DNA from: Verrucomicrobia bacterium GWC2_42_7
GTDB lineage: Bacteria; Verrucomicrobiota; Verrucomicrobiia; Opitutales; GWC2-42-7-A
Assembly: GCA_001831055.1 (NCBI GenBank)
Contig: MIDO01000028.1
Location: 2,500-8,210 of the forward strand
Length of the DNA stretch: 5,711 bases
Reading direction: 5' to 3'
In this document: positions 1 through 4,665 of the stretch, piece after piece
Numbering within the stretch: position 1 is the stretch's first letter
How the letters are laid out: each line of letters opens with the position of its first letter
Notes under the pieces: generated by a model
What the model was told of the DNA's origin: nothing
Database searches by the model: none
Seen by the model: the letters and a program-made list of their open reading frames with translations, nothing else
Made by a program: the position numbers and the translations under genes

Positions 1-66
1 CCCTCTGAAAAGGAGATTATTGCGCGAGATGTGAATTTTTTAAATTCACCCCTCGCGCAAGGAGAG
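1..66 (-). repeat. Repeat family copy A, cut by the window edge
   Basis: The palindrome has arms TTGCGCGAG (20-28) and CTCGCGCAA (52-60), a 2x2 internal mismatch, then a second stem GTGAATTT (31-38) / AAATTCAC (42-49) around a 3-nt loop. To its left, positions 1-17 (CCCTCTGAAAAGGAGAT) match the conserved linker in copies C and F, so the element reads on the minus strand and its GGGGAAAC stem must lie beyond the left edge of the window. A T-rich stretch follows at 90-105, but it is too far from the hairpin to make a convincing terminator. The palindrome is seen directly; family membership comes from comparison with copies B, C and E. Confidence 0.8.
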
Positions 67-262
67 GTTGGCGAGTCTGAAGTTCTTGGTCTTTTTTTAA
101 TTTTTTATATTTGGCATGTGTTTTGCTTCTAATGCCGTTTATATTGAGCTTCTTGAAAATAGGAGCATTTATACTGTTCTCTTATAGGCTACACCTATTG
201 GGTGATCTAAATCTGTAGGATTTTGGTTGCGCAATTAATCGCTTTTCTTTTTGAGGGCCCGG

Positions 263-292
263 AAACCTTTCTTTCCTGTGAAAAGAAAGGTT
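263..292. repeat. Small hairpin, second repeat type, copy 1
   Basis: Perfect 11-bp inverted repeat AACCTTTCTTT (264-274) / AAAGAAAGGTT (282-292) with a 7-nt loop. The left arm with one flanking base, AAACCTTTCTTT, recurs exactly at 1046-1057, where it also forms a hairpin. It lies 27 nt before the start of the 160-residue hypothetical gene, so it would fall in that gene's leader. The rest of 67-319 holds nothing I can call a gene. A -10-like TATACT at 170-175 has no -35 box at good spacing, so I do not call a promoter there. Confidence 0.5.
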
Positions 293-319
293 CTCGGATC
301 TTCCTTCTCATAAAATTTT

Positions 320-802
320 ATGGTACCGGCAATCTTAACAGGAATTATCTCTTCTGTAGGGCAAAGTTTGGTTGGCAACATGGTCTCTTCTGCCACGCAA
401 AACAAACCCGAATTTGCAGATCTTTTGAAGTCTTCCGGTACATCCGTGACGTCTTTGCTGAAGCAAAGTAATATTCACACCCAAGAGGACTTGAAAAAAA
501 GCATTTCCGACCTTACTTCTGCGCTCAAATCGCAACCAGAGTTGTCGGGGTTGGGTTCAAATGAATCTTTATTTCTAACAATACAGGATGGAAGGATGTC
601 TGTATCAACAAGCTCAGGGAAATGTGTTTGTTTGCAATCTGAGTCTGAGGCAAGTCGCATAGCCGGCCTTATTCATCAGTTTAGTCGGATCGATGCCCAA
701 GCAACTGCTTGTCCAGGAACATCGCTATCTCTCCTTGCAAAAAATATTGAAAAACACCCCCATTTCAATGCCAGAGTCCCATTAATTGCTTCCGCATCAT
801 GA
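320..802 (+). CDS. Hypothetical protein, 160 aa
   Basis: I do not recognise this protein. It starts at ATG 320; no clear Shine-Dalgarno precedes it, and the only nearby in-frame ATG is at 380 (residue 21), also without one. Residues 1-27 are rich in Gly, Ser, Ile and Val and could form an amphipathic or weakly hydrophobic helix, but there is no n-region charge or cleavage motif typical of a signal peptide. Residues 28-75 are polar, probably helical, and rich in Ser, Lys and Leu. Residues 82-102 look like short beta strands (SLFLTIQDGRMSVSTSSG), followed by CVC at 102-104 and another predicted helix (EASRIAGLIHQFSRID). The composition is protein-like and the frame is open over 483 bases, so it is probably real. 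It appears to be a single-gene transcript ending at the 970-1006 terminator. The function is unknown; a surface, secretion-associated or phage-derived role cannot be separated from the sequence. Confidence 0.65.
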   Translation: MVPAILTGIISSVGQSLVGNMVSSATQNKPEFADLLKSSGTSVTSLLKQSNIHTQEDLKKSISDLTSALKSQPELSGLGSNESLFLTIQDGRMSVSTSSGKCVCLQSESEASRIAGLIHQFSRIDAQATACPGTSLSLLAKNIEKHPHFNARVPLIASAS

Positions 803-887
803 ACTTTCTTCACTTTTTTGTCTGAGAAGATTAGGCAAAAAATAGAGTCATATCCATTAAAAATACCCGCTTATCTACGTTAGTTCT

Positions 888-908
888 GTCTCAAGTAGAG
901 GTTGAGAC
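888..908. other. Hairpin in the 3' spacer of the hypothetical gene
   Basis: Inverted repeat GTCTCAA (888-894) / TTGAGAC (902-908) with a 7-nt loop. It sits in the 167-base spacer between the stop codon at 802 and the terminator at 970. The spacer has no ATG-initiated reading frame of note. It may simply be a structured 3' UTR, or part of a small RNA ending at the terminator; the sequence does not decide. Confidence 0.3.
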
Positions 909-969
909 CCCTAAGGCAATTCGCCAAAGGAAAGAATTGATCATATTCCGAGCGAGGATTTTTTAAAAA

Positions 970-1006
970 GGGCTTAGGTCGTTAAAAACCTAGGCCCTCA
1001 ATTTTT
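970..1006. terminator. Rho-independent terminator, bidirectional
   Basis: Stem GGGCTTAGGT (970-979) pairs with ACCTAGGCCC (988-997): 10 pairs including one G-T wobble, with an 8-nt loop. On the plus strand a T-run (1002-1006) follows after four bases. On the minus strand the stem is followed directly by TTTTT (complement of 965-969), so it can work both ways. It terminates the transcript of the 160-residue gene and isolates it from the IMPase-hemH operon. Confidence 0.85.
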
Positions 1007-1045
1007 CTATATAGCATATTTCAGTAAAGTGGTAACAAGGTGCGA

Positions 1046-1070
1046 AAACCTTTCTTTTTGCGAAAAAAGG
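1046..1070. repeat. Small hairpin, second repeat type, copy 2
   Basis: AAACCTTTCTTT (1046-1057) is identical to 263-274. Here CCTTTCTT (1049-1056) pairs with AAAAAAGG (1063-1070) with one C/A mismatch and a 6-nt loop. As in copy 1, a run of A follows the conserved arm. It lies 42 nt before repeat copy B. With only two copies, both AT-rich, it could be convergence, but the 12-base identity plus hairpin in both suggests a shared origin. Confidence 0.4.
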
Positions 1071-1111
1071 AAAAATGTATAAAAATTCGCGCTTTCCAAA
1101 GAAAAACGATA

Positions 1112-1238
1112 ATGCGCGAACAAAAAGTTACACTTTTTTGTTCGCGCAACGATCTCCTTTTCGGAGGGGGGCAGAAAAATGAAATCACTTTTTTCTGTTG
1201 GGGGAACACTTTTCTGGGTGACCAAAAGCAGTTTCCCC
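1112..1238 (+). repeat. Repeat family copy B, with extra internal hairpin
   Basis: The palindrome TGCGCGAACAAAAAGT (1113-1128) pairs with ACTTTTTTGTTCGCGCA (1132-1148) with one bulged T and a TAC loop. The linker CTCCTTTTCGGAGGGG follows at about 1154-1169. The second stem is GGGGGAAC (1200-1207) / GTTTCCCC (1231-1238), held by a G-T wobble where other copies have A-T. Unlike copies D and E, a stretch of about 28 bases containing the hairpin CAGAAAAA...TTTTTCTG (1172-1197) sits between linker and second stem. The last 15 bases of the element, AAAAGCAGTTTCCCC, are imperfectly duplicated at 1239-1253. The element reads toward the IMPase gene and ends 64 nt before its ATG. Confidence 0.85.
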
Positions 1239-1273
1239 AAAAGCAGTTCCCTCAATTCTTTTTGATTTGCATT

Positions 1274-1302
1274 GGGAGGGGGGATCTAGCATATTGGGGG
1301 AA
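1274..1302 (+). promoter_or_regulatory. Translation start region of the IMPase gene
   Basis: Two G-rich ribosome-binding candidates are present. GGGAGGGGGG (1274-1283) lies 10 nt before an in-frame TTG (1294) and 19 nt before ATG 1303. GGGGGAA (1296-1302) lies directly against ATG 1303. The second is complementary over seven bases (GGGGAAA, 1297-1303) to TTTCCCC (1232-1238), the 3' arm of the last stem in repeat copy B. The start could therefore be occluded by alternative pairing; this is inference from complementarity only. Confidence 0.4.
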
Positions 1303-2070
1303 ATGAAACAAGACGTTGAGAAATTGATCCAACTTTCTAAAAAATGTGCAACCGAGGCAGGGAAGATGCTGAAGGAGGGGTTTTCGAGGAAAAAGGATGT
1401 TATATTTGAGGATAGTACGGATGTTAAGCTGAGTATAGATGTAAAGAGTGAGGTCCTTATTAGAGAGATACTTGGTGAAAATGCGCCGTTTCCGATTATT
1501 GGAGAAGAAAAGGGTGGGGAGCCCACTTTGCTAGATTCCGATCAATATTTTTGGGTCGTTGATCCGTTGGATGGGACTTTTAATTACTATCGAGGGATTC
1601 CTCATTGTTGTGTAAGTATTGGATTGATGAAGGGGAGAGATCCCATTTTTGGAGTTATACATGATTTCAATGTTGGGGAAACTTTCGTTGGTTCGGAAAG
1701 TGGATTTTTTATTAATGATCAACAGGTTATAAATCCGGATTGGGCGAGCGAAAAGGAAAAAGCGAGTATCATCATCAATTTCCCTCATGGCAGTGATGTT
1801 TCTGATACAGAGCATTCTTCTTTATTAATTGGATTACGTGATTTTAAGAAAGTTCGTATCAATGGGAGTGCTGCATTGGGCTTAGCTTATGTGGCAGCTG
1901 GGAGATCTGATGCATTTTGGGCAAAAGGGATTCGGTTGTGGGATGTGGCTGGAGCGTTGGCCATGCTGAAAGCCGTGGGTGCTACTTTCCGATTGCAATC
2001 TGTTCCTTCAAAAGATTTTGGTGTAACTATTTGGGCGTCAGCAAATAAGGATTGGAGTTGGCCATTGTAA
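1303..2070 (+). CDS. Inositol-monophosphatase-family phosphatase
   Basis: A Mg2+-dependent, lithium-sensitive-type phosphomonoesterase of the IMPase/SuhB superfamily, cytosolic, 255 residues from ATG 1303, a normal family length. Motifs are in order: GEE ending at E69, DPLDGTFNYYRG at 87-98 (family signature DPxDGTxN), RINGSAALGLAYVAAGRSDAF at 185-205, and WDVAGA at 213-218. The metal ligands expected for the family are present: E69, D87, D90 and D214, with L89 at the backbone-carbonyl position. I chose ATG 1303 because the homologous region begins there. An upstream ATG at 1267 adds 12 unconserved residues, and TTG 1294 is another option. The substrate cannot be read from sequence: inositol phosphate, another sugar phosphate, histidinol phosphate and 3'-phosphoadenosine phosphates are all hydrolysed by members of this superfamily. 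Its 3' end overlaps hemH, so the two are co-transcribed. Confidence 0.93.
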   Translation: MKQDVEKLIQLSKKCATEAGKMLKEGFSRKKDVIFEDSTDVKLSIDVKSEVLIREILGENAPFPIIGEEKGGEPTLLDSDQYFWVVDPLDGTFNYYRGIPHCCVSIGLMKGRDPIFGVIHDFNVGETFVGSESGFFINDQQVINPDWASEKEKASIIINFPHGSDVSDTEHSSLLIGLRDFKKVRINGSAALGLAYVAAGRSDAFWAKGIRLWDVAGALAMLKAVGATFRLQSVPSKDFGVTIWASANKDWSWPL

Positions 2071-3233
2071 GTCATACAAAAAAAGTAGGAATACTGTTAG
2101 TCAATATGGGGAGTCCCTCAGCTCCCGAAAAAGATGCTGTAACTTCTTACTTGCGAGCATTCTTAGGCGATAAAAATATACTAACAACCGCACCATTTTT
2201 GAGGTTTTTGTTGGTTAGGTTGTTGATCTTTTTTAGAAAAAAATCATTGGTAAAGGCCTATCGGCAAATTTGGACAGCCGAAGGGTCGCCTTTGCTTGTT
2301 CATTCTCAACGAATTGCGAATAAGCTCGAGCATCAAACAAAAATGCCGACAGCAATCGCCATGCTGTATGGAAGTCCCTCGGTGTCTAATGCTTTTAAGT
2401 CTTTGGCTGACAAGGGCATTGATCACATAATGGTTTGTCCGTTATTTCCTCAGGGAGTAACAGGTATCCTCTCTTCGATCAAAGAACAGTGTACCCAGGC
2501 TCAAGCGGAAACTCCGATCACTTTCGAAATAAGGCCCCCTTTCTACGATCACCCCACTTACATTCAGGCATTAGCATCCACGATAAGTCCCTTCCTTCTT
2601 GGAGAATTCCCCAATGCCTCCCAACAAAATAGCCCTAGCATTCAAAAAAAATCGACTTCATTGTCTTCTCAAGCCTATTTTCACAGAGAAGCTTACGAGG
2701 CTTTTATCTTTTCATTTCATGGACTTCCTTGTAGCGAGGTAAGAAAGGTCGGCATTCGCTGCAATAATCGCCAAATGAATGATCCCAATTGCGTTCAACT
2801 CTTTGGTGATGAGGCTTGTAAGAAGTGTTACAAGTACCAGTGCCTGAGGACGACTCACCTCCTTTCAAAGACCCTGAATCTCCCCAAGAACAAAGTTTTT
2901 GTTTCTTTTCAATCGCGCCTTCCCTGGACCCAAACTTGGCTTGCACCCTCTACAAAAGAAGTCGTCAACCTCCCCGTTTTCAAAAGGAAAAACCTCTTCG
3001 TAATCGCCCCCTCCTTCCCCAGCGACTGCCTCGAAACCCTCTACGAAATCCAGATCAAACTTCAACAACAGGCCTTCTTTCTCAACCAGACTTCCCTAAC
3101 CGTCGCTCCTTCCCTTAACGACCACGACCTCTTCGTTTTGTTCTTGGAGAATTTTTTGGGGAAAACCAATAGTCCCCCAAAAGCGGGTTTCCCCAAGCCC
3201 CTTTCCGAAAAGGAGGAAATTGCGCGAAGATAA
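2058..3233 (+). CDS. hemH: Ferrochelatase (protoheme ferro-lyase)
   Basis: Inserts Fe2+ into protoporphyrin IX in the last step of protoporphyrin-dependent heme synthesis. Family landmarks (numbered from TTG 2058): VGILLVNMGSP near residue 10, CPLFPQ near 135, SFHGLP at 219-224 with the metal-ligand His221, then SFQSRLPWTQTWLAP and the PSFPSDCLETLYEI segment with its conserved Glu. There is no ATG near the start. TTG 2058 has AAGGA (2047-2051) at 6-nt spacing; TTG 2052 is also open but sits on that motif. The gene overlaps the IMPase stop by 13 bases, implying translational coupling. Odd points: six Cys in residues 225-262, which may bind a [2Fe-2S] cluster as in some bacterial homologues; a polar low-complexity insert near residues 185-205; a shift to C-ending codons in the 3' half; and a 25-residue C-terminal tail (from Leu at 3156-3158) encoded by repeat copy C. 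The protein is therefore 391 residues, longer than usual. Confidence 0.95.
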   Translation: MAIVSHTKKVGILLVNMGSPSAPEKDAVTSYLRAFLGDKNILTTAPFLRFLLVRLLIFFRKKSLVKAYRQIWTAEGSPLLVHSQRIANKLEHQTKMPTAIAMLYGSPSVSNAFKSLADKGIDHIMVCPLFPQGVTGILSSIKEQCTQAQAETPITFEIRPPFYDHPTYIQALASTISPFLLGEFPNASQQNSPSIQKKSTSLSSQAYFHREAYEAFIFSFHGLPCSEVRKVGIRCNNRQMNDPNCVQLFGDEACKKCYKYQCLRTTHLLSKTLNLPKNKVFVSFQSRLPWTQTWLAPSTKEVVNLPVFKRKNLFVIAPSFPSDCLETLYEIQIKLQQQAFFLNQTSLTVAPSLNDHDLFVLFLENFLGKTNSPPKAGFPKPLSEKEEIARR

Positions 3234-3263
3234 AATTCCATTCGGGATTTTATCTTCGCGCAA
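3158..3263 (-). repeat. Repeat family copy C, inside the hemH 3' end
   Basis: Read on the minus strand, this is a full copy. Palindrome TTGCGCGAAGATAAAAT (3220-3236) / ATTTTATCTTCGCGCAA (3247-3263) has perfect 17-bp arms, extendable by three pairs to a 4-nt loop. The linker is CCCCTTTCCGAAAAGGAGG (3199-3217 region). The second stem is GGGGAAAACC (from 3158) / GGTTTCCCC (to 3194). The reverse complement of copy E aligns with it almost base for base outside the palindrome interior, including CCAATAGTCCCCCAAAA. The hemH stop codon (3231-3233) lies in the left arm of the palindrome. Just right of the palindrome, 3264-3280 resembles a decayed linker in opposite orientation. Confidence 0.88.
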
Positions 3264-3317
3264 CGTTCTCATTCGGATTGGTCTTGAGAAAACGGTTTTA
3301 TTTGCCAGCAACTTCAT

Positions 3318-3372
3318 CCTTTTCGGAAGGGGTTCGGGGAAACGCTTTTGGGGGACCAAGAGCAGTTTCCCC
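3318..3372 (+). repeat. Repeat family copy D, lacks its own palindrome
   Basis: CCTTTTCGGAAGGGG (3318-3332) is followed by the stem GGGGAAAC (3336-3343) / GTTTCCCC (3365-3372), with the shared CTTTTGGGGGACCAA-type loop sequence. This is the linker and second stem of the family, in the orientation of B and E. No TTGCGCGA palindrome precedes it directly; the nearest is that of copy C, 54 bases to the left. Copies C and D thus form a large inverted pair around the C palindrome, lying between the convergent hemH and CDF genes, with copy D ending 25 bases before the CDF stop. Confidence 0.85.
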
Positions 3373-3397
3373 GATTCTTATCTTATTTCCGAACCAT

Positions 3398-4297
3398 TTA
3401 CAGGGAACAGCACTTATCGTCGTTGGGTTCTACGTGGACGAGGACATCGAGGATCTTAGAATGATCTTTTAATAGAGTATCTTTAACTTGGTGGGCGATG
3501 CAGTGTCCTTCTCGCACGGAGATACTGCCGTCGACGACGATGTGGATATCTGCTAGGTATCCGAGTCCGCTTTTCCGGATCTTTAATCCGTGGACGGAAA
3601 TGACTCCGGAAGTGCTTGATGTTTCGGTGGTTACGAATTGAATGAGTTCGTCGGAGGCGGAGGCATCCATCAGATCATTAATGGCATCCTTCATTAACTT
3701 GATTCCATTAAAAATAATAATAAAACAGGCCAAAAGGGCTGCCCAATCATCTGCGGAAGCGAATTTTTCTCCTCCAATGAGGGCGATAGAGATACCAATA
3801 AAGGCAGCTAGTGAAGTGATTGCGTCGGAGCGATGATGCCAGGCGTCATTTTTTACGGCAGTGCTCTCTATATGTTTCCCTGTAGAGAAGATAAATCTAT
3901 AGAGAAGTTCTTTAGTGACAATTACAATCAACAATACAATGAGGGTGTACCAAGAAGGGGTTTGATGAGGAATGCGGATTTCTCCAATGCTACTGTAGAT
4001 GATGATTGCAGCTGCCCCCAACAAACAGGCTGCAACAAATAGACCTGCAATGGATTCGGCCTTGCCATGTCCATAGGGGTGTTTTTTGTCTGGGGGGATC
4101 TTTGAGACTTTTAAGCCGATCAATACCACCGATGAACTAATGATGTCGGTACAAGATTCTATACCGTCGGCAATGAGGGCATAGGAGTTACCCATTATAC
4201 CCGTCAATATTTTGCCAGCGGCTAATAATACGTTGGATACGATAGCGACCAACGTTACCTTTAACCCCTTATCCGTCAAATCGTGGCAACAACTCAT
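3398..4297 (-). CDS. Cation diffusion facilitator (divalent metal efflux)
   Basis: A 299-residue inner-membrane metal/H+ antiporter of the CDF family (YiiP/FieF-like), exporting ions such as Zn2+, Fe2+, Mn2+ or Co2+. Six hydrophobic segments lie near residues 12-33, 39-63, 82-103, 115-137, 159-178 and 184-203, then a cytosolic C-terminal domain. Transport-site residues by alignment to YiiP: E47 and D51 in TM2 (YiiP D45 and D49), H154 and D158 in TM5 (YiiP H153 and D157). D70 and H77 in the DKKHPYGHGKAES loop match YiiP site B. The C-terminal domain keeps AHQVKDTL and VHVEP, typical of the dimerisation/metal-sensing fold. The Glu at 47 is a departure from the usual Asp or His. Cys pairs occur at both ends (residues 3-4 and near the C-terminus). 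ATG 4297 has no Shine-Dalgarno and may be read from a leaderless or very short mRNA. The metal cannot be assigned. Confidence 0.94.
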   Translation of the reverse strand: MSCCHDLTDKGLKVTLVAIVSNVLLAAGKILTGIMGNSYALIADGIESCTDIISSSVVLIGLKVSKIPPDKKHPYGHGKAESIAGLFVAACLLGAAAIIIYSSIGEIRIPHQTPSWYTLIVLLIVIVTKELLYRFIFSTGKHIESTAVKNDAWHHRSDAITSLAAFIGISIALIGGEKFASADDWAALLACFIIIFNGIKLMKDAINDLMDASASDELIQFVTTETSSTSGVISVHGLKIRKSGLGYLADIHIVVDGSISVREGHCIAHQVKDTLLKDHSKILDVLVHVEPNDDKCCSL

Positions 4298-4301
4298 AAG
4301 C

Positions 4302-4334
4302 TAAATAGATACTATTTATGGCCATTTAAAACAA
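4302..4334 (-). promoter_or_regulatory. Putative CDF promoter with overlapping palindrome
   Basis: On the minus strand TTGTTT (4334-4329) and TATCTA (4311-4306) are spaced by 17 nt. The predicted transcription start falls at or just before ATG 4297, which fits the absence of a ribosome-binding site. A perfect palindrome TAAATAG-ATA-CTATTTA (4302-4318) covers the -10 box. It could be the operator of a metal-responsive repressor. The -10 match is mediocre, and AT-rich palindromes arise easily by chance. Confidence 0.35.
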
Positions 4335-4380
4335 CACTTTTCTTAGGTAAGCCGTTTTAGATGAATCCAAAATGGATTTT

Positions 4381-4409
4381 TTCCCAAGTGCCTTTCCGAA
4401 AAGGAGATT
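4381..4409 (-). repeat. Repeat family fragment F (decayed)
   Basis: TTCCCAAGTGCCTTTCCGAA and the adjoining AAGGAGATT match the linker of copies A and C, including the exact core CTTTCCGAAAAGGAG. The TTGCGCGA palindrome is missing; in its place is only a weak hairpin AGATT...AATCT. The second stem has shrunk to TTTTTTCCC. On the minus strand the fragment reads toward the CDF gene, as copies B and E read toward their genes. It lies between tRNA-Arg and the CDF gene. Confidence 0.65.
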
Positions 4410-4449
4410 GAAGAAATCTAAAAAAATCTGGGAAAATTCAGCCATCCGA

Positions 4450-4524
4450 TGGCGTTCCCGTTGGGATTCGAACCCAAATCATCGGCTTCGGAGGCCAACA
4501 TTCTATCCGTTGAACTACGGGAAC
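4450..4524 (-). tRNA. tRNA-Arg (anticodon CCG)
   Basis: A complete cloverleaf on the minus strand. Acceptor GTTCCCG / CGGGAAC pairs over 7 bp. The D-arm is GTTC...GAAT with one wobble. The anticodon stem is TTGGC / GCCGA around loop CTCCGAA, giving anticodon CCG, which reads the Arg codon CGG. The T-arm is TTGGG-TTCGAAT-CCCAA. Discriminator G and CCA are encoded (TGGC on the plus strand at 4450-4453). The variable loop is short. No strong terminator follows; repeat fragment F lies about 40 bases downstream. Confidence 0.96.
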
Positions 4525-4541
4525 AAGAAAATCGTACTCAG

Positions 4542-4567
4542 CCTATAAGGTCGCATTGAGACGTCAA
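4542..4567 (-). promoter_or_regulatory. Possible tRNA-Arg promoter
   Basis: On the minus strand TTGACG (4567-4562) and TATAGG (4547-4542) lie upstream of the tRNA 5' end at 4524. Both boxes are good partial matches to a sigma-70-type promoter, but the spacer is only 14 nt, shorter than the usual 16-18, so one of the two may not be the true element. Confidence 0.3.
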
Positions 4568-4665
4568 TGTGTTTTTTGCAAGATAAATGAGGATCTTTGT
4601 TGTTGATGGTTTTAACTTGTTGGATATTAATAAAATGGAGTGTTATTCACCTTTTTATTCCTTCC

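Noticed and set aside
153..175. TTGAAA and TATACT as a promoter for the hypothetical gene
   Set aside because: The spacer is 11 nt, too short for a sigma-70 promoter.
1267..1302. Upstream ATG 1267 as the IMPase start
   Set aside because: It adds 12 residues not expected in the family and lies before the G-rich ribosome-binding stretch rather than after it.
1040..1306. 88-codon plus-strand frame across repeat copy B
   Set aside because: It runs straight through hairpins of the repeat, has no ribosome-binding site, and its composition follows the palindromes. It is a chance frame.
3220..3263. Copy C palindrome as a rho-independent terminator for hemH
   Set aside because: The stem is strong but no T-run follows on either strand, and the hemH stop lies inside it. 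It is kept as a repeat, with only a possible termination effect.
3220..3472. Plus-strand frames of 64-79 codons between hemH and the CDF gene
   Set aside because: They are made of repeat copies C and D plus the antisense of the CDF 3' end, with no protein-like features.
4364..4380. AATCC...GGATT hairpin followed by TTTT as a terminator
   Set aside because: Only a 5-bp AT-rich stem, and no plus-strand gene lies before it.
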